DNA from: Halichondria panicea
Taxonomy: Eukaryota > Porifera > Demospongiae > Suberitida > Halichondriidae
Direction: 5' to 3'
Assembly (NCBI RefSeq): GCF_963675165.1
Contig: NC_087389.1
Location: 4,944,620-5,008,619, forward strand
Length of the DNA: 64,000 nt
Shown: positions 1 to 11,545 of the stretch, one piece after another
How the letters are laid out: each line of letters starts with the position of its first letter
How positions within the stretch are numbered: the stretch's first letter is position 1
The notes under the pieces: model-generated
Databases searched by the model: none
The model's input: only the letters and a program-made list of their open reading frames with translations
Told to the model about the DNA's origin: nothing
Made by a program: the position numbers and the translations under genes

Positions 1-2700
1 GCCATGCCATCGACCATTTCGTCATCATCCTCCACTGCAGCATCTGCACGGAAACAAAGCATGAATATCATTAGAGTACCACAAGAGTGCTCGCCAGTGC
101 AGGTGGGGGACAGGCTATGAATGTCATTATGTGGGCGTACCACACGCTAGTGGTGCTATGAATATCATTAACTACTGGGGGGGGTTAGGGCGCATAGGTA
201 CAGTACAGCAGAGGAAAAGGCTCGTCCACATCAAAGGCTCGTGGGAGGAGCCCAACAAACCACAACAACCATGAATGTCATTAGTGGGCGTACCACACGC
301 TAGTGGTGCTATGAATATCATTAACTACTGGGGGGGGGGGGGGTTAGGGCGCATAGGTACAGTACAGCAGAGGAAAAGGCTCGTCCCCATCAAAGGCTCG
401 TGGGAGGATCCCAACAAACCACAACAACCATGAATGTCATTACGTGGGCGTACCGCACGCTAGTGGTGCTATGAATATCATTAACTACTGGGGGGGGGGG
501 GGGGTTAGGGCACATAGGTACAGTACAGCAGAGGAAAAGGCTCGTCCCCATCAAAGGCTCGTGGGAGGATCCCAACAAACCACAACAACCATGAATGTCA
601 TTATGTGGGCGTACCGCACGCTAGTGGTGCTATGAATATCATTAACTACTGGGGGGGGGGGGTTTAGGGCACATAGGTACAGTACAGCAGAGGAAAAGGC
701 TCGTCCACATCAAAGGCTCGTGGGAGGAGCCCAACAAACCACAACAACCATGAATGTCATTACGTGGGCGTACCGCACGCTAGTGGTGCTATGAATATCA
801 TTAACTACTGGGGGGGGGGGGTTAGGGCACATAGGTACAGTACAGCAGAGGAAAAGGCTCGTCCCCATCAAAGGCTCGTGGGAGGAGCCCAACAAACCAC
901 AACAACCATGAATGTCATTATGTGGGCGTACCGCACGCTAGTGGTGCTATGAATATCATTAACTACTGGGGGGGGGGGGGGTTAGGGCACATAGGTACAG
1001 TACAGCAGAGGAAAAGGCTCGTCCACATCAAAGGCTCGTGGGAGGAGCCCAACAAACCACAACAACCATGAATGTCATTACGTGGGTGTACCACACGCTA
1101 GTGGTGCTATGAATATCATTAACAACTGGGGGGTGGGGTTAGGGCACATAGGTACAGTACAGCAGAGGAAAAGGCTCGTCCCCATCAAAGGCTCGTGGGA
1201 GGAGCCCAACAAACCACAACAACCATGAATGTCATTATGTGGGCGTACCACACGCTAGTGGTGCTATGAATATCATTAACTACTGGGGGGGGGGGGGTTA
1301 GGGCACATAGGTACAGTACAGCAGAGGAAAAGGCTCGTCCACATCAAAGGCTCGTGGGAGGAGCCCAACAAACCACAACAACCATGAATGTCATTACGTG
1401 GGCGTACCGCACGCTAGTGGTGCTATGAATATCATTAACTACTGGGGGGGGTTAGGGCACATAGGTACAGTACAGCAGAGGAAAAGGCTCGTCCCCATCA
1501 AAGGCTCGTGGGAGGAGCCCAACAAACCACAACAACCATGAATGTCATTACGTGGGCGTACCACACGCTAGTGGTGCTATGAATATCATTAACTACTGAG
1601 GGGGAGGGGGTTAGGGCACATAGGTACAGTACAGCAGAGGAAAAGGCTCGTCCCCATCAAAGGCTCGTGGGAGGAGCCCAACAAACCACAACAACCATGA
1701 ATGTCATTACGTGGGTGTACCACACGCTAGTGGTGCTATGAATATCATTAACTACTGGGGGGGGGGGGGGGTTAGGGCACATAGGTACAGTACAGCAGAG
1801 GAAAAGGCTCGTGGGAGGAGCCCAACAAACCACAACAACCATGAATGTCATTACGTGGGCGTACCGCACGAGTGTGGTGCTATGAATATAATTAACTACT
1901 GGGGGGGGGGTTAGGGCACACAGGTACAGTACAGCAGAGGAAAAGGCTCGTGGAAAAGGCTCGTCCACATCAAAGGCTCGTGGGAGGAGCCCAACAAACC
2001 ACAACAACCATGAATGTCATTACGTGGGCGTACCACACGCTAGTGGTGCTATGAATATCATTAACTACTGGGGGGGGGGGGGGTTAGGGCACATAGGTAC
2101 AGTACAGCAGAGGAAAAGGCTCGTCCACATCAAAGGCTCGTGGGAGGAGCCCAACAAACCACAACAACCATGAATGTCATTATGTGGGCGTACCGCACGC
2201 TAGTGGTGCTATGAATATAATTAACTACTGGGGGGGGTTAGGGCACATAGGTACAGTACAGCAGAGGAAAAGGCTCGTCCACATCAAAGGCTCGTGGGAG
2301 GAGCCCAACAAACCACAACAACCATGAATATCAATATGTGGGCGTAATGCACGCGTGTGGTGCTATGAATATCATTAACAACTGGGGGTTAGGGTACAGT
2401 ACAGTACTGCAGTCAAGGCGACGCCAAAAAGAGGCTCACACAATGTAGGAGGAGCCACAAAAGGCATGCACATGACGCCTCCGCCAAAAAGAGGCCACAT
2501 ATCGTTAGGGCATCACAATGCTGCCTCCCCAACCACTATTTAATGGTGCAATGACACAAACCTGAATCACTCTCCAGATCTGTCTCAAAATCGTCATCAC
2601 TGGGCTCGTCATGGTCATAACAGACTTCCTGGTCCTCCTCAAGCTCTCTGACAGTGTGCTCAAGCTCGCTGACAGTGTCAAGGAGTCCAATCAGCTCCAT
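1..2700 (-). CDS. piggyBac transposase, copy A (partial: exon 1 and first bases of exon 2)
   Basis: This is the N-terminus of a DDE (DDD-type) piggyBac transposase, cut by the left window edge. Exon 1 is complement 2562-2700 (139 nt), beginning MELIGLLDTVSELEHTV and continuing acidic through SDDDFETDLESDS, as is common before the transposase domain. It ends TTCAG|GTTTGT. Exon 2 begins at complement position 43 after a pyrimidine-rich tract and TGCAG, in the matching phase, so the join reads ESDSDAAVEDDDE. The intervening ~2.5 kb intron is almost entirely the 159-bp minisatellite. An open frame running upstream of exon 2 into the minisatellite is a read-through of the intron and is not taken as coding. 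The splice model is inferred from sequence but is identical in all three copies. Confidence 0.7.
117..2395. repeat. ~159-bp G-rich minisatellite, copy A array
   Basis: About fourteen head-to-tail units plus one degenerate last unit start near 117, 272, 432, 593, 752, 910, 1070, 1227, 1387, 1540, 1697, 1841, 2012 and 2171. Each unit holds a GAATGTCATTA start, a CGCTAGTGGTGCTATGAATA block, a G run of variable length (about 7-15), TTAGGG, and AAAGGCTCGTGGGAGGAGCC. The unit near 1697 is shortened. Short open frames on both strands recur once per unit and are by-products of the repeat. The array lies inside the transposase intron. Confidence 0.93.
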
Positions 2701-3450
2701 TTGGATTCAAAAGTTTTGAAAAATAACCCTTTCCTTGCCATTCGTGAAATCTGGAACAGGAGCGTCTTTAGGTCGATCAATTAGTGTGGATCCGGCCTCA
2801 CCACGCCTCCAAGTCATTCTATTAGTCTAGATCCGGCTAGCAATTCTAGCTGGGACTCCCAGTTCTAGCTCCTTTTGTTTAGCGTGTCAGAGACTGGGAG
2901 AAGATGATTGGCACTCCCTGGCTCCTTTGGATGTACAGCTGTCCAGATCCCTAGAACATACCCTCCATTCTGACGAGTTATCAGTGCATAGGGTGCTTAC
3001 TAGATTCTTGCCAGCCAGTACAGTTCAAGCTACACACAGCACCGCTCAACTATTCTCTACCCCATTATCTAGCTAAATCTGGTCCAACTAGACAGCAGAC
3101 ACAGCTAGTTAATTCAGTAAAGCCAGGGGTAGCCCTACTTCTACGGTTGTTCAGTACCCACGGTAACAATTCCTCTGGGCTGGGCTAACTAGTTGAGCCA
3201 CGCCTCCCAATTCTCAAGGCTAGGTACATGTCTCTGTCTAGCTGCTTCTTCAGCTTCTTGCTCAGTTTTGTGGCTTAGAGAAAGGCCAGCTACTCAGGGG
3301 GAAGAGTCCAGATGAAAGTCTGGCAGCCAGGTGACGTCCAAACGGTCAGTTATTCTTTCCACCAACTTTTTAATCTAGTCTAGTCCTGCTTGCACTGCTA
3401 CTACTACTGCTGCCTACTGCTGCTACTCTTCCTAGCTAGTCAAAGGTTTC

Positions 3451-3473
3451 TTTTTTTTTTTTTTTTTTTTTTT
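3451..3473. repeat. poly-T tract in 5' module of copy A
   Basis: An uninterrupted run of T lies within the element's 5' module. The same tract occurs at 12266-12288 in copy C and is absent from copy B, which lacks this module. Confidence 0.9.
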
Positions 3474-3738
3474 ATAACTACATATGCACAAAGAGACATC
3501 AAAGCTTACATCAAAGGACACAGATTTTTAGCCTACTTGACTGATAAGGCGGTTACCTAGACTACAGTTTGTTTGTCAGGGAGGAGCTCACATACAACTT
3601 CATCTAATTCATCATAACGATTCCTTACCCATTGTTGTAATTTCTACAACAGATTGCCAAGGAAAGAGATAATTACAACAGAATTTACAACAGAGTGGGT
3701 TAGGGCCTCTCATATACAACTGAATTCTTTATCACAAT

Positions 3739-3744
3739 TTTATT
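3739..3744 (-). terminator. poly(A) signal AATAAA, transposase copy B
   Basis: AATAAA on the minus strand lies about 90 bases past the transposase stop codon, a sensible position for 3' end formation. The same hexamer serves copy C at 7198-7203. Confidence 0.6.
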
Positions 3745-3834
3745 AATCATTGAAATAATACCCCTTTCCTCCCCTCTCCAAGGCCAATTTAGACCAGGAG
3801 AGTACCATCTAACAAAAATCAGTCACACAGCACA

Positions 3835-6800
3835 TTAGCTAGCACATGTGTGTCCGATAACAGAGTGTCCTTTGCATATTCTTATGCGACAGTGGGGACA
3901 TGCCATTGCAGTGTGTTGCTGCTCTCTGCTAGGGATCTTCTCCCGAACACACACTTGACAGCGCCCACGAGACACTCCGACACTATTTGCACTCACACGT
4001 GCGCCCTGTGATGGGGGGAAAACGATATTTAGACTGGCCAGACCTGAGGCACTGCTACGAGTACGTGGCACACCCAATAGACTATGAATTAGTTCCAATC
4101 GAAACCCTTTCAAAGGCATGGCCTTTGAACCCACCCTGACACAGTTGTGCCTGTATAGAATGTATGCATTATTCACACTAACGTCAAGGAATTGAAAGAA
4201 AATCCTGAACCAATACCGCCGACACTTTCTATCGTACCCATAGGTTTTCCTCATACGCCCTGTATTGTCAACTCCTCCCATGTACATGTTATATGCAGGG
4301 AGACAGGGGGGGACACTCTGAGAGCGTAGGGTACCGTCTTTGTGCATTCGCATTACAGTGTGGGGCATATGGTCAGGGAACACATTTGTTGCAAAGGACA
4401 CAACTCTACGGTCGTTAAACATAGAGTAAGAAATATCACCAACAGTCATGGACGTATAGTCACCTTTGTCGAGTACCACATCCTTAAGACTTGCTGGGAA
4501 ACCAGCAGCATTCTTCAAAATTGTGCCGACAGTAAACACATTTTGCTTAGCCAACTCTTCTATCAATGGACCGGACGTGTAAAAGTTGTCCATGTACACA
4601 ACATGCTGATGACCATAAAAAGGAGTGAGTAAACGATGGACTACATTTTTCACAAGCCCTTTCACAGCTATCTTTTTCCCAGAGGAATCGGTGAGCTTAC
4701 CACTGTATACATCAAACACACAGAGATACCCACAGCATGAACATGAGCAGCACCATACCTTGAACCCCAGTTTAACAGGCTTCTTGGGCATATGAATTTT
4801 CCCGCTTTTACGACCCTTGTACTTTATCATCATCTCATCAACGGAAAGCTCCTGACTGGGATTATACCTCATGAAGTAGTTGGCTTTAAGAGTCTCTAAA
4901 ACAGTTTTTAGCTTGCTAGTTACCTTACGTGCATCAGTGATGGACGTATTGTCCTCACAGTGCAGATACCGCCATAAACTTTGGAACCTTTTGAGCGACA
5001 TTACATTGCTCACACATTGTACACCTAAAAGGGGATCCTTGGACCAGTAGTCCGTAATTTCAGGGAGCCTATGAATGCCCATCTCTAGTACAATCCCCAA
5101 AAACACCCACAATTCGGCACTGTTTGTAGCTGACCAACCCTTAGCACCACACTGCCTAGCGTACAGGTTGGTCTGTTCGGCTATGTACTCACACAAACTA
5201 TCGGGCCAAAGTAACTTAACAAAATCTAGGCATGGAGTTACAGACGGATCAAGTTGATCGACAGGACCGACCACACCGCCAAAGACGGGGTATCTTCCTG
5301 TGGACTTAGCTTTTTGGAGTCCATTGTCCCTCGCCAGCTTCCTCCGTTTGGGAGTCGGAGCCATGCCATCGACCATTTCGTCATCATCCTCCACTGCAGC
5401 ATCTGCACGGAAACAAAGCATGAATATCATTAGAGTACCACAAGAGTGCTCGCCAGTGCAGGTGGGGGACAGGCTATGAATGTCATTATGTGGGCGTACC
5501 ACACGCTAGTGGTGCTATGAATATCATTAACTACTGGGGGGGGTTAGGGCGCATAGGTACAGTACAGCAGAGGAAAAGGCTCGTCCACATCAAAGGCTCG
5601 TGGGAGGAGCCCAACAAACCACAACAACCATGAATGTCATTAGTGGGCGTACCACACGCTAGTGGTGCTATGAATATCATTAACTACTGGGGGGGGGGGG
5701 GTTAGGGCACATAGGTACAGTACAGCAGAGGAAAAGGCTCGTCCACATCAAAGGCTCGTGGGAGGAGCCCAACAAACCACAACAACCATGAATGTCATTA
5801 CGTGGGCGTACCGCACGCTAGTGGTGCTATGAATATCATTAACTACTGGGGGGGGTTAGGGCACATAGGTACAGTACAGCAGAGGAAAAGGCTCGTCCCC
5901 ATCAAAGGCTCGTGGGAGGAGCCCAACAAACCACAACAACCATGAATGTCATTACGTGGGCGTACCACACGCTAGTGGTGCTATGAATATCATTAACTAC
6001 TGAGGGGGAGGGGGTTAGGGCACATAGGTACAGTACAGCAGAGGAAAAGGCTCGTCCCCATCAAAGGCTCGTGGGAGGAGCCCAACAAACCACAACAACC
6101 ATGAATGTCATTACGTGGGTGTACCACACGCTAGTGGTGCTATGAATATCATTAACTACTGGGGGGGGGGGGGGGTTAGGGCACATAGGTACAGTACAGC
6201 AGAGGAAAAGGCTCGTGGGAGGAGCCCAACAAACCACAACAACCATGAATGTCATTACGTGGGCGTACCGCACGAGTGTGGTGCTATGAATATAATTAAC
6301 TACTGGGGGGGGGGGTTAGGGCACACAGGTACAGTACAGCAGAGGAAAAGGCTCGTGGAAAAGGCTCGTCCACATCAAAGGCTCGTGGGAGGAGCCCAAC
6401 AAACCACAACAACCATGAATGTCATTACGTGGGCGTACCACACGCTAGTGGTGCTATGAATATCATTAACTACTGGGGGGGGGGGGGGTTAGGGCACATA
6501 GGTACAGTACAGCAGAGGAAAAGGCTCGTCCACATCAAAGGCTCGTGGGAGGAGCCCAACAAACCACAACAACCATGAATGTCATTATGTGGGCGTACCG
6601 CACGCTAGTGGTGCTATGAATATAATTAACTACTGGGGGGGGTTAGGGCACATAGGTACAGTACAGCAGAGGAAAAGGCTCGTCCACATCAAAGGCTCGT
6701 GGGAGGAGCCCAACAAACCACAACAACCATGAATATCAATATGTGGGCGTAATGCACGCGTGTGGTGCTATGAATATCATTAACAACTGGGGGTTAGGGT

Positions 6801-7105
6801 ACAGTACAGTACTGCAGTCAAGGCGACGCCAAAAAGAGGCTCACACAATGTAGGAGGAGCCACAAAAGGCATGCACATGACGCCTCCGCCAAAAAGAGGC
6901 CACATATCGTTAGGGCATCACAATGCTGCCTCCCCAACCACTATTTAATGGTGCAATGACACAAACCTGAATCACTCTCCAGATCTGTCTCAAAATCGTC
7001 ATCACTGGGCTCGTCATGGTCATAACAGACTTCCTGGTCCTCCTCAAGCTCTCTGACAGTGTGCTCAAGCTCGCTGACAGTGTCAAGGAGTCCAATCAGC
7101 TCCAT
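3835..7105 (-). CDS. piggyBac transposase, copy B
   Basis: Cut-and-paste transposase of the piggyBac superfamily (DDE_Tnp_1_7 type). Proposed CDS is complement(3835-5402, 6967-7105), 568 residues. Exon 1 gives an acidic, coil-prone N-terminus. Exon 2 carries a basic PKRRK stretch that could be a nuclear signal, then the catalytic core. The three expected acidic residues are visible as SVDEMMIKYKG, VVYMDNFYTSG and MGGVDNTGRM. The C-terminus is a cysteine-rich zinc-binding domain with CQVC, CPHCRIRICKGH and a final HTC. No stop or frameshift interrupts either exon. The longer open frame starting in the minisatellite at 5502 is rejected because exon 2 has a strong 3' splice site at 5403-5420 on the minus strand. 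One residue differs from copy C (Val versus Glu, from one base near 5268). Confidence 0.88.
5477..6795. repeat. ~159-bp G-rich minisatellite, copy B array
   Basis: About eight full units plus one degenerate last unit start near 5477, 5630, 5788, 5944, 6102, 6246, 6416 and 6575. The right-hand units match the right-hand units of copies A and C, including the shortened unit and the duplicated AAAAGGCTCGTGG at 6345-6365. The missing units are therefore internal, consistent with replication slippage or unequal exchange. Confidence 0.93.
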
Positions 7106-7197
7106 TTGGATTCAAAAGTTTTGAAAAATAATTACAACAGAATTTACAACAGAGTGGGTTAGGGCCTCTCATATACAACTGAATTCTTTATCACAAT

Positions 7198-7203
7198 TTT
7201 ATT
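7198..7203 (-). terminator. poly(A) signal AATAAA, transposase copy C
   Basis: Minus-strand AATAAA about 90 bases beyond the stop codon, identical in placement to copy B. Confidence 0.6.
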
Positions 7204-7293
7204 AATCATTGAAATAATACCCCTTTCCTCCCCTCTCCAAGGCCAATTTAGACCAGGAGAGTACCATCTAACAAAAATCAGTCACACAGCACA

Positions 7294-10200
7294 TTAGCTA
7301 GCACATGTGTGTCCGATAACAGAGTGTCCTTTGCATATTCTTATGCGACAGTGGGGACATGCCATTGCAGTGTGTTGCTGCTCTCTGCTAGGGATCTTCT
7401 CCCGAACACACACTTGACAGCGCCCACGAGACACTCCGACACTATTTGCACTCACACGTGCGCCCTGTGATGGGGGGAAAACGATATTTAGACTGGCCAG
7501 ACCTGAGGCACTGCTACGAGTACGTGGCACACCCAATAGACTATGAATTAGTTCCAATCGAAACCCTTTCAAAGGCATGGCCTTTGAACCCACCCTGACA
7601 CAGTTGTGCCTGTATAGAATGTATGCATTATTCACACTAACGTCAAGGAATTGAAAGAAAATCCTGAACCAATACCGCCGACACTTTCTATCGTACCCAT
7701 AGGTTTTCCTCATACGCCCTGTATTGTCAACTCCTCCCATGTACATGTTATATGCAGGGAGACAGGGGGGGACACTCTGAGAGCGTAGGGTACCGTCTTT
7801 GTGCATTCGCATTACAGTGTGGGGCATATGGTCAGGGAACACATTTGTTGCAAAGGACACAACTCTACGGTCGTTAAACATAGAGTAAGAAATATCACCA
7901 ACAGTCATGGACGTATAGTCACCTTTGTCGAGTACCACATCCTTAAGACTTGCTGGGAAACCAGCAGCATTCTTCAAAATTGTGCCGACAGTAAACACAT
8001 TTTGCTTAGCCAACTCTTCTATCAATGGACCGGACGTGTAAAAGTTGTCCATGTACACAACATGCTGATGACCATAAAAAGGAGTGAGTAAACGATGGAC
8101 TACATTTTTCACAAGCCCTTTCACAGCTATCTTTTTCCCAGAGGAATCGGTGAGCTTACCACTGTATACATCAAACACACAGAGATACCCACAGCATGAA
8201 CATGAGCAGCACCATACCTTGAACCCCAGTTTAACAGGCTTCTTGGGCATATGAATTTTCCCGCTTTTACGACCCTTGTACTTTATCATCATCTCATCAA
8301 CGGAAAGCTCCTGACTGGGATTATACCTCATGAAGTAGTTGGCTTTAAGAGTCTCTAAAACAGTTTTTAGCTTGCTAGTTACCTTACGTGCATCAGTGAT
8401 GGACGTATTGTCCTCACAGTGCAGATACCGCCATAAACTTTGGAACCTTTTGAGCGACATTACATTGCTCACACATTGTACACCTAAAAGGGGATCCTTG
8501 GACCAGTAGTCCGTAATTTCAGGGAGCCTATGAATGCCCATCTCTAGTACAATCCCCAAAAACACCCACAATTCGGCACTGTTTGTAGCTGACCAACCCT
8601 TAGCACCACACTGCCTAGCGTACAGGTTGGTCTGTTCGGCTATGTACTCACACAAACTATCGGGCCAAAGTAACTTAACAAAATCTAGGCATGGAGTTAC
8701 AGACGGATCAAGTTGATCGACAGGACCGACCTCACCGCCAAAGACGGGGTATCTTCCTGTGGACTTAGCTTTTTGGAGTCCATTGTCCCTCGCCAGCTTC
8801 CTCCGTTTGGGAGTCGGAGCCATGCCATCGACCATTTCGTCATCATCCTCCACTGCAGCATCTGCACGGAAACAAAGCATGAATATCATTAGAGTACCAC
8901 AAGAGTGCTCGCCAGTGCAGGTGGGGGACAGGCTATGAATGTCATTATGTGGGCGTACCACACGCTAGTGGTGCTATGAATATCATTAACTACTGGGGGG
9001 GGTTAGGGCGCATAGGTACAGTACAGCAGAGGAAAAGGCTCGTCCACATCAAAGGCTCGTGGGAGGAGCCCAACAAACCACAACAACCATGAATGTCATT
9101 AGTGGGCGTACCACACGCTAGTGGTGCTATGAATATCATTAACTACTGGGGGGGGGGGGGGTTAGGGCGCATAGGTACAGTACAGCAGAGGAAAAGGCTC
9201 GTCCCCATCAAAGGCTCGTGGGAGGATCCCAACAAACCACAACAACCATGAATGTCATTACGTGGGCGTACCGCACGCTAGTGGTGCTATGAATATCATT
9301 AACTACTGGGGGGGGGGGGGGGTTAGGGCACATAGGTACAGTACAGCAGAGGAAAAGGCTCGTCCCCATCAAAGGCTCGTGGGAGGATCCCAACAAACCA
9401 CAACAACCATGAATGTCATTATGTGGGCGTACCGCACGCTAGTGGTGCTATGAATATCATTAACTACTGGGGGGGGGGGGTTTAGGGCACATAGGTACAG
9501 TACAGCAGAGGAAAAGGCTCGTCCACATCAAAGGCTCGTGGGAGGAGCCCAACAAACCACAACAACCATGAATGTCATTACGTGGGCGTACCGCACGCTA
9601 GTGGTGCTATGAATATCATTAACTACTGGGGGGGGGGGGTTAGGGCACATAGGTACAGTACAGCAGAGGAAAAGGCTCGTCCCCATCAAAGGCTCGTGGG
9701 AGGAGCCCAACAAACCACAACAACCATGAATGTCATTATGTGGGCGTACCGCACGCTAGTGGTGCTATGAATATCATTAACTACTGGGGGGGGGGGGGGT
9801 TAGGGCACATAGGTACAGTACAGCAGAGGAAAAGGCTCGTCCACATCAAAGGCTCGTGGGAGGAGCCCAACAAACCACAACAACCATGAATGTCATTACG
9901 TGGGTGTACCACACGCTAGTGGTGCTATGAATATCATTAACAACTGGGGGGTGGGGTTAGGGCACATAGGTACAGTACAGCAGAGGAAAAGGCTCGTCCC
10001 CATCAAAGGCTCGTGGGAGGAGCCCAACAAACCACAACAACCATGAATGTCATTATGTGGGCGTACCACACGCTAGTGGTGCTATGAATATCATTAACTA
10101 CTGGGGGGGGGGGGGTTAGGGCACATAGGTACAGTACAGCAGAGGAAAAGGCTCGTCCACATCAAAGGCTCGTGGGAGGAGCCCAACAAACCACAACAAC

Positions 10201-11515
10201 CATGAATGTCATTACGTGGGCGTACCGCACGCTAGTGGTGCTATGAATATCATTAACTACTGGGGGGGGTTAGGGCACATAGGTACAGTACAGCAGAGGA
10301 AAAGGCTCGTCCCCATCAAAGGCTCGTGGGAGGAGCCCAACAAACCACAACAACCATGAATGTCATTACGTGGGCGTACCACACGCTAGTGGTGCTATGA
10401 ATATCATTAACTACTGAGGGGGAGGGGGTTAGGGCACATAGGTACAGTACAGCAGAGGAAAAGGCTCGTCCCCATCAAAGGCTCGTGGGAGGAGCCCAAC
10501 AAACCACAACAACCATGAATGTCATTACGTGGGTGTACCACACGCTAGTGGTGCTATGAATATCATTAACTACTGGGGGGGGGGGGGTTAGGGCACATAG
10601 GTACAGTACAGCAGAGGAAAAGGCTCGTGGGAGGAGCCCAACAAACCACAACAACCATGAATGTCATTACGTGGGCGTACCGCACGAGTGTGGTGCTATG
10701 AATATAATTAACTACTGGGGGGGGGGTTAGGGCACACAGGTACAGTACAGCAGAGGAAAAGGCTCGTGGAAAAGGCTCGTCCACATCAAAGGCTCGTGGG
10801 AGGAGCCCAACAAACCACAACAACCATGAATGTCATTACGTGGGCGTACCACACGCTAGTGGTGCTATGAATATCATTAACTACTGGGGGGGGGGGGGTT
10901 AGGGCACATAGGTACAGTACAGCAGAGGAAAAGGCTCGTCCACATCAAAGGCTCGTGGGAGGAGCCCAACAAACCACAACAACCATGAATGTCATTATGT
11001 GGGCGTACCGCACGCTAGTGGTGCTATGAATATAATTAACTACTGGGGGGGGTTAGGGCACATAGGTACAGTACAGCAGAGGAAAAGGCTCGTCCACATC
11101 AAAGGCTCGTGGGAGGAGCCCAACAAACCACAACAACCATGAATATCAATATGTGGGCGTAATGCACGCGTGTGGTGCTATGAATATCATTAACAACTGG
11201 GGGTTAGGGTACAGTACAGTACTGCAGTCAAGGCGACGCCAAAAAGAGGCTCACACAATGTAGGAGGAGCCACAAAAGGCATGCACATGACGCCTCCGCC
11301 AAAAAGAGGCCACATATCGTTAGGGCATCACAATGCTGCCTCCCCAACCACTATTTAATGGTGCAATGACACAAACCTGAATCACTCTCCAGATCTGTCT
11401 CAAAATCGTCATCACTGGGCTCGTCATGGTCATAACAGACTTCCTGGTCCTCCTCAAGCTCTCTGACAGTGTGCTCAAGCTCGCTGACAGTGTCAAGGAG
11501 TCCAATCAGCTCCAT
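7294..11515 (-). CDS. piggyBac transposase, copy C
   Basis: Proposed CDS is complement(7294-8861, 11377-11515), 568 residues. It has the same architecture as copy B: acidic N-terminal exon, basic stretch, DDD catalytic core (SVDEMM, YMDNFYTSG, GGVDNTGRM) and a C-terminal cysteine-rich domain. The reading frame is intact. Because this copy also keeps the full 5' module, it is the best candidate in the window for an expressed, possibly active transposase. The single-base difference from copy B changes GGEVGP to GGVVGP near residue 50 of exon 2. Activity itself cannot be judged from sequence. Confidence 0.88.
8936..11210. repeat. ~159-bp G-rich minisatellite, copy C array
   Basis: About fourteen units plus a degenerate one, in the same order and with the same unit variants as copy A. 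Differences are confined mainly to the length of G runs. The array fills the transposase intron between 8862 and 11376. Confidence 0.93.
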
Positions 11516-11545
11516 TTGGATTCAAAAGTTTTGAAAAATAACCCT

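Larger units (their letters stand above)
1..3670 (-). mobile_element. piggyBac-type element, copy A (right-hand part)
   Basis: The first 43 bases match the start of transposase exon 2 in copies B and C. They are followed by the intronic minisatellite, transposase exon 1 (2562-2700), and a ~940-bp 5' module (2731-3670) with a T tract at 3451-3473. The same order is found in copy C at 8820-12486, with a total length differing by only a few bases. Most of this copy, including the transposase catalytic part, lies left of the window. Copy B starts directly at 3671 with no spacer. Near the junction, 3627-3655 and 3672-3703 are imperfect inverted repeats of each other, which fits subterminal inverted repeats of the element. 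A TTAA target, typical of piggyBac, is not visible at this junction. Element ends are inferred from the three-way comparison. Confidence 0.75.
3671..7127 (-). mobile_element. piggyBac-type element, copy B (5'-truncated, short array)
   Basis: This copy has the same 3' end (starting AATTACAACAG), transposase exon 2, intron minisatellite and exon 1 as its neighbours. It lacks the ~940-bp 5' module: its sequence jumps from TTTTGAAAAATA directly into the 3' end of copy C at 7128. Its minisatellite also has about six fewer units. The result is ~3.46 kb instead of ~5.36 kb. Without the 5' module it may lack both the terminal sequence for transposition and the promoter, although its coding exons are intact. 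This is an inference. Confidence 0.8.

Noticed and set aside
390-2007. Recurring 60-116-residue open frames on both strands in the left region, repeated at 6061-6459 and 9208-10823
   Set aside because: They repeat once per minisatellite unit, change with G-run length and have no domain; by-products of the tandem array.
117-2395. Telomere or CRISPR array
   Set aside because: TTAGGG occurs once per 159-bp unit, not in tandem; units have no spacer/repeat alternation and the host is an animal.
3671-3674. TTAA target duplication at element borders
   Set aside because: Expected for piggyBac, but the visible junctions read ATAATTAC and no TTAA pair flanks any copy.
4342-4632. Open frame on the + strand opposite the transposase (also 7801-8091)
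   Set aside because: Antisense shadow of conserved transposase codons.
5403-5502. Transposase start inside the minisatellite-like sequence (MVRPHNDIHS...)
   Set aside because: A strong 3' splice site and an in-phase upstream acidic exon explain the N-terminus better; the read-through lies in the intron.
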